This document shows positions 8,444-15,671 of a DNA stretch of 17,740 nt, one piece after another. Position 1 is the stretch's first letter. Each line of letters opens with the position of its first letter. Origin of the DNA: an uncultured Collinsella sp. (lineage in GTDB: Bacteria; Actinomycetota; Coriobacteriia; Coriobacteriales; Coriobacteriaceae); NCBI GenBank assembly GCA_934646965.1, contig CAKUEZ010000039.1:1-17740 (forward strand). The letters are read 5' to 3'. The position numbers and the translations under genes are program-made. Under the pieces are notes generated by a model. That model was not told the DNA's origin. It did no database searches and saw only the letters and a list, made by a program, of their open reading frames with translations.

Positions 8444-8944
8444 ATGGCAAAGGCTGTAAAGACGCCAAAAACCAATGCGATGCGCGAGCTGGAAAGCGCC
8501 GGCATTTCCTATGTTCTACATACGTACGAAGACGATGGTGATGAGTCGGCGGGCCTGGGGGTCGCGATTTCGGAGCAGCTTGGCGAGGAGCCCGGTCAAG
8601 GATTTAAGACCTTGGTCTGCGTGACGCCGTCCAACGACCACGTCGTGTGCTGCATCCCTGTTGCCGACGAGCTCGATCTAAAGTCCGCCGCGCGTGCCGC
8701 GGGGGAGAAGTCCTTGGCCATGATGCATGTGAAGGATTTGCTTGCGGCGACTGGCTACGTTCGCGGCGGCTGCAGTCCGGTCGGTATGAAAAAACGCTAC
8801 CGGACGCTCATTGATGAGACATGCGTCCTTTGGGATACCATTTTTATTTCGGGAGGCAAGCGTGGTTATCAGCTCGAGCTTGCACCCGATGATTTAATTG
8901 CATTTTGCGGGGCGACAGTTGCCGCGATTACGAGAGAGGACTGA
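8444..8944 (+). CDS. ybaK: YbaK/EbsC-type aminoacyl-tRNA deacylase (Cys-tRNA(Pro) editing family)
   Basis: This is a 166-residue protein of the YbaK/ProX-like trans-editing family, which hydrolyses mischarged aminoacyl-tRNA; the YbaK subgroup acts on Cys-tRNA(Pro). The conserved lysine is Lys55 in GFKTLVC, corresponding to E. coli YbaK Lys46. The GGCSPVGMKKRY block (near 112-123) and the closing SGGKRGYQLELAPDDL block are typical of the subgroup. Start ATG 8444 is preceded by AAAGGA with a 6-base spacer; an extended upstream frame would run into the terminator region and is rejected. The stop codon is 3 bases before murJ, so the two are probably co-transcribed and translationally coupled. Family assignment is firm; the exact tRNA substrate is inferred. 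Confidence 0.92.
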   Translation: MAKAVKTPKTNAMRELESAGISYVLHTYEDDGDESAGLGVAISEQLGEEPGQGFKTLVCVTPSNDHVVCCIPVADELDLKSAARAAGEKSLAMMHVKDLLAATGYVRGGCSPVGMKKRYRTLIDETCVLWDTIFISGGKRGYQLELAPDDLIAFCGATVAAITRED

Positions 8945-8947
8945 GCG

Positions 8948-10630
8948 ATGCCGCAGGAAGAATTGAAGCGCGGAGCTCATTTTGCAGAAGAATCTGCGCC
9001 TCAGACACCCTCATCCGAAGCTTCTTCGTCGCGAGATGACACTGACGACATGGGCTCGTCGGACTACTCCACGGTTGGTCGTTCCGCCGGGCTTATGACC
9101 ATCCTGACCATCGTGTCTCGCGTCACCGGTTTTATCCGCACGTGGGCAATGGCGGCCGCTATCGGCATGTCGCTACTCTCGTCCTCCTATCAGGTCGCCA
9201 ACAACCTGCCAAATATGCTCTACGAACTCGTGATGGGCGGCATGCTCGTGACGGCGTTTTTGCCCGTGTACATGGGCGTGAGGCGCGAACAGGGCCGCGA
9301 GGCGTCGAACGAGTATGTCGGCAACCTGCTCGGTATCCTACTTTTGCTGTTGGGCGGCATTTCGGTGCTGGGCACCGTGTTCGCCCCGGGCTTTATCTGG
9401 ACGCAGTCGTTTCTTTCGGGCGATGGCGGTAGCATGGATACCGCAGCGTTCATGTTCCGTTTCTTTGCCATCCAGATTCTGTTTTACGGCTTGGGCTCGG
9501 TGTTCTCGGGTGTTCTCAACGCGCACCGCGACTACTTCTGGTCGACGTTTGCCCCGGTCCTTAACAACGTCATCGTCATTGCGAGCTTCATGGGCTTTGC
9601 ACCCGTGTCCGCGCAATTTGGCGAGCATGTCGGCATCATCTTGATCGCGGCTGGCACGACCCTCGGTGTTTTTGTCCAGATGGCCTGCCAGATTCCCGCG
9701 CTTGGCAAGCACGGCGTTCATCCTCATATCCATATTGACTTTAAGGATCCCGCGCTGCGTCAGACGATTGCGCTCGGTATCCCGACGCTGCTTGCCACGG
9801 TGTGCATGTTTGTCTCGACCTCCATCACCAATGCCGCTGCGCTGGTGGTTCAACCCGAGACGGGTCCTTCCGTTATTGCCTATGCGCGCCTGTGGTACAC
9901 GCTGCCCTATGCGCTGATTGCCGCCTCGCTTTCGACGGCACTCTATACCGAGCTCTCTCACGATGCCCAGGAGAAGGATTACGACAGCGTCCGCATGGGC
10001 ATTTCGCGCGGTGTCGCCCAGATGCTCTTCTTCCTGATTCCGTTTGCGCTGTACCTGATCGTCTTTGCTCGTCCGCTCAACATGATTTACTGCGCTGGCA
10101 AGTTCGATGAATCCGGCGTGGCACTGGTATCCGAGTTTCTTATTTATCTGGCGCTCTCCCTGCCGCTCTATGGCGTGGTCGTGCTGATGCAGAAGAGCTT
10201 CTCGGCTTTGCTCGACATGAAACCCTATAGCCGCTATTGCCTGTATTCCGCCATCGGTCAGGCCGGCTCGGTGCTGCTGTTTGGCGTGGTGCTGGGCTAC
10301 GGTATGCCCGCGATCGCACTCTCGTACGTCGTCGACTACGTGATCTTGGTCGGTTGCTCGCTGTGGTGGCTGCGCCGTCGCCTGCATGGCCTTCAGGTCA
10401 AGTCTATTCTGCACGGCGGCTTCTTTGGCCTTTTGCTTGGCGGCTTGGGTGCGGCGGCGGGTGCCGGCGTCATGTGGGCGCTCGAGCACTTTGTCGGAGT
10501 GCTCGGCGGCTCGATTCTGATTACCTTGGGCTATGTTTGCGTTGCGGGCATCGTCTCGCTCGCCGTCACCTTCGGCTTTGCCATTGCCTTTAAGATGCCC
10601 GAGGTCTCGGCCCTTCTTCGCCGCAAGTAG
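8948..10630 (+). CDS. murJ: Murein biosynthesis integral membrane protein MurJ (lipid II flippase)
   Basis: This is a 560-residue polytopic membrane protein of the MviN/MurJ branch of the MOP superfamily, which carries lipid II across the membrane for peptidoglycan synthesis. About 45 residues of a soluble, Ser/Asp/Glu-rich N-terminal tail precede the first membrane segment. The family-typical first-helix block with ILTIVSRVTGFIRTWAMA (52-69) and the NNLPNMLYELVMGG block (85-98) are clear, followed by repeated hydrophobic segments consistent with about 14 helices. GVLNAHRDYFW and the charged TM7-region segment are also family-like. ATG 8948 follows the ybaK-type stop by 3 bases and has GAGAGGA upstream, inside the preceding gene. 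The coding end touches uvrC. The acidic N-terminal tail is longer than in E. coli MurJ and may carry a regulatory site. Confidence 0.93.
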   Translation: MPQEELKRGAHFAEESAPQTPSSEASSSRDDTDDMGSSDYSTVGRSAGLMTILTIVSRVTGFIRTWAMAAAIGMSLLSSSYQVANNLPNMLYELVMGGMLVTAFLPVYMGVRREQGREASNEYVGNLLGILLLLLGGISVLGTVFAPGFIWTQSFLSGDGGSMDTAAFMFRFFAIQILFYGLGSVFSGVLNAHRDYFWSTFAPVLNNVIVIASFMGFAPVSAQFGEHVGIILIAAGTTLGVFVQMACQIPALGKHGVHPHIHIDFKDPALRQTIALGIPTLLATVCMFVSTSITNAAALVVQPETGPSVIAYARLWYTLPYALIAASLSTALYTELSHDAQEKDYDSVRMGISRGVAQMLFFLIPFALYLIVFARPLNMIYCAGKFDESGVALVSEFLIYLALSLPLYGVVVLMQKSFSALLDMKPYSRYCLYSAIGQAGSVLLFGVVLGYGMPAIALSYVVDYVILVGCSLWWLRRRLHGLQVKSILHGGFFGLLLGGLGAAAGAGVMWALEHFVGVLGGSILITLGYVCVAGIVSLAVTFGFAIAFKMPEVSALLRRK

Positions 10631-12577
10631 GTGCACGTGGCCGGTCACGACAACATACCAACGCTTGCCGAGCAGGTTTCACGTGTTCCCACGCAACCCG
10701 GCTGCTACCTTTGGAAAGATGCCAAGGGAGACGTCATTTATGTGGGCAAGGCGAAAAACCTGCGTGCTCGCATGCGTCAATACGTGACGCTGCAGGATGA
10801 GCGTCAGAAGATCCCGCTTATGATGCAGCTGGTGGCGAGCTTTGACTATATCGTCGTAGAAACCGAGCACGAGGCTTTGGTGCTCGAGCGCAATCTGATC
10901 GGCCAGTACCATCCGTACTTTAACGTCGACCTCAAGGACGATAAGAGCTACCCCTTTATCGCTATCACCAAAAGCGATTTGTTTCCCGCTATTAAATATA
11001 CGCGTGAGCGCCATAAGCCCGGCACGCGCTATTTTGGTCCCTATACCGACAGCCGCGCGGCGCGTGAGACTATCGATACGCTGCGCAAGGTCATCCCCAT
11101 TTGTTCGGCATCCTGCGCGGAGTGGCGTCGCTGCCGCCGCATCGTCGAGGCCCATAAGGGCGAAGAAGACATCGTCAATATGATCTGCGCACAAAACGGG
11201 CGCCCCTGTTTCGACTACCACGTCGGGCGCGGCCCGGGTGCGTGCGTCGGCGCGATTTCTCCTGCTGACTATGCCAAGAACGTCAAGCGTGTCGAACGCT
11301 TTTTGTCGGGCCATCGCAAAGATGTCGTCGACGAGCTTGCGACCGAGATGACGGAGGCTGCCGAGGCGCTCGATTTTGAGCGTGCGGCGCGCGTCAAACG
11401 TCGCCTGGATGTCATCAGGGGCCTGGACGACCGTCAGCAGGTTGTCTTCCCATCGAGTGTCGACATCGATGTTGTCGGTTTCTATCGCGAGGAGACCATC
11501 TCTGCTGCATGCGTCTTTGTCGTTCGCGAGGGTCGAACAGTTCGAACCTGTGAATTTATCCTCGATAAGGGCATGGATGTCGACGAGGAGGAGCTCCAGT
11601 CGGGCTTTCTCAAGCGCTATTACGATGAGACGGCTGATATTCCAGCTGAGGTCAATCTCTCTGTCGAGCTTGAAGACGAAGAGGCGCTGGGGGAATGGCT
11701 TGCTGGTAAACGCGAGCGTTCTTGCCGTCTCCATAGGCCGCAGCGTGGCGAAAAGCACCGCCTGCTCGGCATGGCGTCCAAGAATGCGCGCCATGCCCTT
11801 ATGCGCTACATGATGCGCACGGGCTATGCCGACGACCGCACCAATCAAGCGCTCTTGGAGCTCGAAAGCGCGTTGGCGCTGCCTGCGCCGCCATTGCGCA
11901 TAGAGTGCTTCGATATTTCAACGCTGCACGGCACCTTTACCGTCGCTTCGATGGTGGTGTTCACCAACGGGCGCGCTGACAAGAGCCAGTACCGTCGCTT
12001 TAAAATTCAGGCCGAATTGGACGAGGCAAACGACTTCGTGTCGATGTCTGAGGTTTTGGGACGACGCTATGCTCCCGAGCGCATGGCGGATGAGCGCTTT
12101 GGCTCGCGCCCCGATTTGCTCGTTGTTGATGGCGGCAAGCCGCAATTGACCGCCGCAATCAAGCAACTTGAGGCCCTGGGGCTCGATATACCAGTTTGTG
12201 GTTTGGCAAAGGCCGATGAGGAGGTTTTCGTGCCCTGGGACGAGACGCCTGTCGTGCTGCCGACCGGTTCCGCTTCGCTTTATCTGATCAAACAGGTGCG
12301 CGATGAATCGCACCGTTTTGCGATTACGTTCCATCGCGAGCTGCGCGATAAGGCCATGACGGTCTCGGTGCTCGACGATGTTCCGGGCGTGGGGCCAACC
12401 AGAAAACGTGCCATTATGCGCCATTTTGGCTCGATGAAGCGTTTGCGTGCAGCGAGCGAGCAAGAGATTGCGGAAGTTCGCGGCGTTCCCGCCGATGTCG
12501 CCAAAGCGGTCCACGAGGCGCTTATTGCGTGGGATGCCGAGCGCGCCGAAGCGTCTGCAAAGCGTTTCGAAAGCTAA
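10631..12577 (+). CDS. uvrC: UvrABC excinuclease subunit C
   Basis: This is the dual-incision nuclease of nucleotide excision repair, 648 residues (E. coli about 610). The N-terminal GIY-YIG nuclease (about 20-100) shows PGCYLWKD, VIYVGKAKNLRAR and EALVLERNLIGQYHPYFNV. A UVR domain for UvrB contact is at about 231-264. The RNase H-like 5' nuclease has Asp428 (CFDIS), Asp500 (LLVVDGGKPQL) and His561/His568. A helix-hairpin-helix DNA-binding end, DVPGVGPTRKRAI, starts at 583. Between the nuclease and UVR domains lies an enlarged cysteine-rich segment (158-205). The first GTG directly follows the murJ stop; GTG 10637, with AGG 5 bases before it, is an equally possible start. Likely the last gene of a ybaK-murJ-uvrC operon. 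Confidence 0.96.
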   Translation: MHVAGHDNIPTLAEQVSRVPTQPGCYLWKDAKGDVIYVGKAKNLRARMRQYVTLQDERQKIPLMMQLVASFDYIVVETEHEALVLERNLIGQYHPYFNVDLKDDKSYPFIAITKSDLFPAIKYTRERHKPGTRYFGPYTDSRAARETIDTLRKVIPICSASCAEWRRCRRIVEAHKGEEDIVNMICAQNGRPCFDYHVGRGPGACVGAISPADYAKNVKRVERFLSGHRKDVVDELATEMTEAAEALDFERAARVKRRLDVIRGLDDRQQVVFPSSVDIDVVGFYREETISAACVFVVREGRTVRTCEFILDKGMDVDEEELQSGFLKRYYDETADIPAEVNLSVELEDEEALGEWLAGKRERSCRLHRPQRGEKHRLLGMASKNARHALMRYMMRTGYADDRTNQALLELESALALPAPPLRIECFDISTLHGTFTVASMVVFTNGRADKSQYRRFKIQAELDEANDFVSMSEVLGRRYAPERMADERFGSRPDLLVVDGGKPQLTAAIKQLEALGLDIPVCGLAKADEEVFVPWDETPVVLPTGSASLYLIKQVRDESHRFAITFHRELRDKAMTVSVLDDVPGVGPTRKRAIMRHFGSMKRLRAASEQEIAEVRGVPADVAKAVHEALIAWDAERAEASAKRFES

Positions 12578-12701
12578 ACACGCCTCTAAACAACTGGTAT
12601 ACGTGATTGCGCGATTTTCAACCATTTATTTCGCGGCGATTGCCTGCTGGTTTCGGGTTTTATTAACGCTAAAACGTTTGACTGATCCAAGCGAAAAGCC
12701 C

Positions 12702-12710
12702 TGCTATCCT
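12702..12710 (+). promoter_or_regulatory. Candidate extended -10 promoter of the Opp/Dpp operon
   Basis: TGC-TATCCT is an extended -10 element, with TGn directly ahead of a 4/6 TATAAT match. A TTGACT lies upstream at 12678-12683, but at a 21-base spacing that is too long for a standard -35. Transcription would begin near 12717, giving a leader of about 226 bases. Confidence 0.4.
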
Positions 12711-12741
12711 GCGGGTTGACGAAGACTGATATCTCACCTCG

Positions 12742-12824
12742 CCGATACATACTGCCTTGAGTATCGTTTGTCAATGAATTCGGTGAACGGTAGCAAATAC
12801 CGTTCAAGCGGATGTATGTATCGG
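12742..12824 (+). promoter_or_regulatory. Nested inverted-repeat leader element, possible cis-regulatory RNA or double operator
   Basis: CCGATACATAC (12742-12752) and GTATGTATCGG (12814-12824) form a perfect 11-bp outer stem. Inside it, TGAACGGTA (12784-12792) and TACCGTTCA (12798-12806) form a perfect 9-bp hairpin with a GCAAA loop. A 31-base single strand, with a possible TTGA/TCAA mini-stem, lies on the 5' side and 7 bases on the 3' side. It sits in the leader of the transporter operon, about 118 bases ahead of the first start codon. It matches no riboswitch class I can recognise; each inverted repeat could instead be a protein operator. Confidence 0.55.
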
Positions 12825-12942
12825 TCGCCGAGCGCGGCACCTCAGTTGGGTTTGTCGGTAGGTAAGGTATATGTCGTCCGCAAGTTGCGCGGGGGCAAGT
12901 CTAGGTGCTCCCGGGTAAGATTCTCTATTGATAGGAGAAGAC

Positions 12943-14556
12943 ATGGCCATCATCAACAAGGGTATGTCCAGGCGTTCGTTCCTCGGCCTCACCGGCAGCG
13001 TCGCTGCTGTCGCCGGCCTTGGTCTCACTGGCTGCGGTGGCAGCTCCAGCGACGAGGGTTCCGCTTCCGGTTCCACCGATTCCGCCAACCGCGGCGGCGG
13101 CGTGATTACCGCTGGTTCCGCATACGCTCCGTCCAGCTTCGACCCCGCCAGCACCGGCTCCGCTGTGGGCCTGGGCGCTAACTGGCATGTCATCGAGGGC
13201 CTCTACGGCATCGATTACCACGACTACAGCACCTTCAACGAGCTCGCCACTGACGATCCCAAGTCCGTGGACGACACCACCTTCGAGGTCACCATCCGCA
13301 AGGGCGCTAAGTTCTCCGACGGCACCGAGGTCACCGCTGATGACGTCGTCGCCTCCTACACCGCTTGCGCTGCTTCTGCCACTTATGCTCCGTTCTTCCA
13401 GCCCTTCGAGTCCATCGAGGCCAAGGACGCCAGCACCGTGACGGTCAAGACCAAGGTCCCCAACTTCTCCCTGCTCAAGGATCGTCTGGCAATCGTCCGC
13501 GTTACCCCGGCCAGCCAGTCTGAGGAGGATCGCGCCAAGCAGCCGATCGGCTCTGGCCCGTGGATGTACGACTCCATCTCCGACACCGAGATCACCTTGG
13601 TTCCCAACCCCGAGTACAACGGTGAGTATGCTGCCGAGGACGAGAAGATCCAGTACAGCATCCTGACTGACCCCACCGCTCGCGTTACCGCCCAGCAGGA
13701 GGGCTCCACGCTCGTTATGGAGCTCGTTACCGCTGACGCCGTCGACCAGCTCGAGAGCGCTGGCTGCAAGATCGACAACGTTCAGGGCTTCGGCACCCGC
13801 TTCGTTATGTTCAACGTTGCTAAGGAGCCTTGGAACAACGTCAAGGTTCGCCAGGCCGTCATGTACGCGCTCGACACCGAGAAGATGATCAGCAACACCT
13901 TCGCCGGCCTTGCCACCGCTGCCAGCTGCTACCTGCCCAAGAGCTTCACCAACTATCATGAGGCTTCCACGGTGTACAAGACCGACGCCAAGAAGGCCAA
14001 GAAGCTCATTGAGGAGTCTGGCATCACCCCGGGCGCCATCACCCTGCGCACCACCGACAACGAGCAGATCAAGGGCATGGCCGCTCAGGTCAAGAACGAC
14101 CTCGACGCACTCGGCTTCGATGTAACCATCCAGACCGACACCTCGGCTGCCACTTACGCTGCCATCGACGGCGGCGAGGCCTACGATATCCTTCTCGCTC
14201 CTGGCGATCCGTCCTGCTTCGGCGCCGACCCCGACCTGCTGCTCAACTGGTGGTACGGTGACAACGTCTGGATGCAGACCCGTTGCCCGTGGAAGGAGTC
14301 CGCTGAGTGGGAGAAGCTCCACGGCCTCATGGACGAGGCTCTTGCCGCCGAGGGCGACGAGCAGCAGAAGAAGTGGAACGAGTGCTTCGACATCATTGCC
14401 GACAACGCCGTTCTGTACCCCGTTGTCCACGTTAAGACCGTCTCCGCTTCCTGGGACGATCCGTCCACTGCGCCCAACGGCGAGGCCCTCGATGGCTTCA
14501 AGGGCATCGGCACGACGAGCATGTCCTTCAGGGGCGTCGCGACCGTCAAGGCGTAA
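12943..14556 (+). CDS. Peptide/nickel-family (SBP_bac_5) ABC transporter substrate-binding lipoprotein
   Basis: This is an extracellular substrate-binding lipoprotein of the Opp/Dpp importer family, 537 residues, normal length. The signal region has a twin-arginine motif SRRSFLG at 9-15, a hydrophobic stretch, and a lipobox LTGC with Cys31 as the lipidation site, followed by a Gly/Ser/Glu-rich linker. The mature part has family hallmarks: VEGLYGIDYHDYSTF early on, the FSDGTEVTADDVVASY block, VRQAVMYALDTEKM, and the closing WNECFDIIADNAVLYPVVH. Start ATG 12943 has AGGAG 5 bases before it; an upstream TTG is rejected. Codons are strongly C-ending (GCC, ACC, ATC, AAC), suggesting high expression. 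Permease genes follow after a strong hairpin. Ligand specificity (oligopeptide, dipeptide or metal chelate) cannot be deduced. Confidence 0.94.
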   Translation: MAIINKGMSRRSFLGLTGSVAAVAGLGLTGCGGSSSDEGSASGSTDSANRGGGVITAGSAYAPSSFDPASTGSAVGLGANWHVIEGLYGIDYHDYSTFNELATDDPKSVDDTTFEVTIRKGAKFSDGTEVTADDVVASYTACAASATYAPFFQPFESIEAKDASTVTVKTKVPNFSLLKDRLAIVRVTPASQSEEDRAKQPIGSGPWMYDSISDTEITLVPNPEYNGEYAAEDEKIQYSILTDPTARVTAQQEGSTLVMELVTADAVDQLESAGCKIDNVQGFGTRFVMFNVAKEPWNNVKVRQAVMYALDTEKMISNTFAGLATAASCYLPKSFTNYHEASTVYKTDAKKAKKLIEESGITPGAITLRTTDNEQIKGMAAQVKNDLDALGFDVTIQTDTSAATYAAIDGGEAYDILLAPGDPSCFGADPDLLLNWWYGDNVWMQTRCPWKESAEWEKLHGLMDEALAAEGDEQQKKWNECFDIIADNAVLYPVVHVKTVSASWDDPSTAPNGEALDGFKGIGTTSMSFRGVATVKA

Positions 14557-14616
14557 GGCTCGCTTGAGTCGTATGCAGGATGTCGGTCGTAAGACAGCGT
14601 CCTCATAGTTGAAACA

Positions 14617-14650
14617 AAGACCCGGGCGACCTCGATGTCGCTCGGGTCTT
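14617..14650 (+). terminator. Strong intercistronic hairpin (partial terminator or mRNA stabiliser)
   Basis: AAGACCCGGGCGAC (14617-14630) pairs with 14637-14650 to form a 14-bp stem, with one G-U pair and a 6-base loop CTCGAT. It lies 60 bases after the binding-protein stop codon. The following bases GTAATG are not a U-tract, so partial termination or protection from 3' exonucleases is more likely than a full stop. Confidence 0.6.
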
Positions 14651-14653
14651 GTA

Positions 14654-14692
14654 ATGAGTATCCATACTCATATACCAGTTGGTCCTACCGAC
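14654..14692 (+). other. Two further small hairpins before the permease gene
   Basis: ATGAGTA (14654-14660) and TACTCAT (14665-14671) form a 7-bp stem with a TCCA loop. GTTGGT (14678-14683) and ACCGAC (14687-14692) form a 6-bp stem with a 3-base loop and one G-U pair. Both are between the strong hairpin and the permease ribosome binding site, and could act with it in setting downstream expression. Confidence 0.4.
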
Positions 14693-14711
14693 AAAAGAAA
14701 GGGGAGAGAAC

Positions 14712-15668
14712 GTGAACAACTTTCTACGTTTGATTGGAAGGCGTCTCGTGGCGCTGCCGATCATGGCATTGGGCGTCACCGTCCTGGTGTTCTTCCTTAT
14801 GTCGTTCTCCAAGACCGACCCCGCCTACACGGCGTTGGGTGACGGTGCCTCGCCCGAGGCGGTTGCCGAGTACCATGAGAAGTATGGTCTGGACGACCCC
14901 TGGCCCGTGCGCTACGTGCGCTACATGGGCGACCTGATCCATGGCGACATGGGCACTTACGGTGCTGCTCGCAACTCCGTTGCCAAGCGCATCTCCACGG
15001 CCCTGCCCGTCACGATGCAGCTGACCTTTATCGGTCTTGCGATCGGCGCAGTCGTCTCGTTTTTGCTCGGCGTCATCGCGGCACTGTATCGTGATAAATG
15101 GCCGGACCAAGTGATCCGCGTCTTTTCCATCGCCGGCCTGGCAACCCCGTCGTTCTGGCTTGCCGTTCTGTTGATTCTTCTGTTCTCTTCCTACCTTAAG
15201 CTGCTCCCGGCGTCTGGTGCCCTTCCGCACTTCACCACCAACCCGGCTGGTTATATGGCGCGTATGATCATGCCCGCCATCGCCCTGGCATTCCCGCTGA
15301 CGGGCCAGATGACCCGTATCGTGCGTACCGCCATGGTCGAGGAACTCGACAAGGACTACGTCCGCATGGCCCGCGGCGCCGGCGTTCCCGAGAAGGTTGT
15401 CGTCGGTATCAACGTTTTGCGCAACGCGCTGATCACCCCGGTCACCACCCTCGGTCTTAAGATCGGTTACCTTATGGGCGGCGCCGTCGTCATCGAGGTC
15501 ATCTTCAACCTCCCAGGCATGGGTACTGCGATTTTGCAGGGCGTTCAGGGCAACGAGGCGAACCTGGTTCAGGGCGTCGTTATCGTCGTTGCTCTTGCCT
15601 TCATCATCATCAACATCGTGGTTGACATGCTCTACCTGCTCATCAACCCGCGCATCAGGACGGTGTAG
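14712..15668 (+). CDS. Opp/Dpp-family ABC transporter permease, DppB-like
   Basis: This is the first membrane subunit of the peptide/nickel-type importer, 318 residues. It has an N-terminal membrane helix (about 12-31), a periplasmic-side region with the typical KYGLDDPWPVRYVRY and GDMGTYG blocks, and then five more helices. The cytoplasmic EAA loop, beginning near E210-E211 and carrying DYVRMARGAGVPEKVV then LRNALITP, docks onto the ATPase. It ends with the family-typical INPRIRTV. The GTG start is preceded by AGGGGAG with a 5-base spacer; a longer in-frame start at 14679 would place this site inside the coding region and is rejected. It overlaps nothing and is 3 bases from the fused gene that follows. 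Confidence 0.93.
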   Translation: MNNFLRLIGRRLVALPIMALGVTVLVFFLMSFSKTDPAYTALGDGASPEAVAEYHEKYGLDDPWPVRYVRYMGDLIHGDMGTYGAARNSVAKRISTALPVTMQLTFIGLAIGAVVSFLLGVIAALYRDKWPDQVIRVFSIAGLATPSFWLAVLLILLFSSYLKLLPASGALPHFTTNPAGYMARMIMPAIALAFPLTGQMTRIVRTAMVEELDKDYVRMARGAGVPEKVVVGINVLRNALITPVTTLGLKIGYLMGGAVVIEVIFNLPGMGTAILQGVQGNEANLVQGVVIVVALAFIIINIVVDMLYLLINPRIRTV

Positions 15669-15671
15669 ATT

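Larger units (their letters stand above)
12578..12942 (+). other. Gene-free stretch between uvrC and the Opp/Dpp operon: promoter and structured leader
   Basis: No credible coding sequence lies in these 365 bases. A weak GCCTG/CGGGT hairpin followed by TTTTATT near 12644-12665 might end the uvrC transcript. A probable promoter is at 12702-12710 and nested inverted repeats at 12742-12824. Beyond them are short GC hairpins: GCCG/CGGC at 12827-12838, and CGGGGGC/GCTCCCG in the last 60 bases before the ribosome binding site. The stretch reads as regulatory DNA plus a 5' leader of about 220 bases for the transporter operon. Confidence 0.6.

Noticed and set aside
12586..12840. 84-codon minus-strand open frame in the uvrC-transporter gap
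   Set aside because: It starts with GTG without a ribosome binding site, crosses the nested inverted repeats, and has no recognisable protein feature.
12742..12942. T-box leader ahead of the transporter operon
   Set aside because: There is no AGGGTGG-type T-box sequence and no terminator hairpin with a U-tract before the start codon.
12925..14430. A 501-codon minus-strand open frame opposite the binding-protein gene
   Set aside because: It has the same origin: strongly C-ending codons on the sense strand. The product is a Gly/Val/Leu-rich sequence without recognisable domains or a ribosome binding site.
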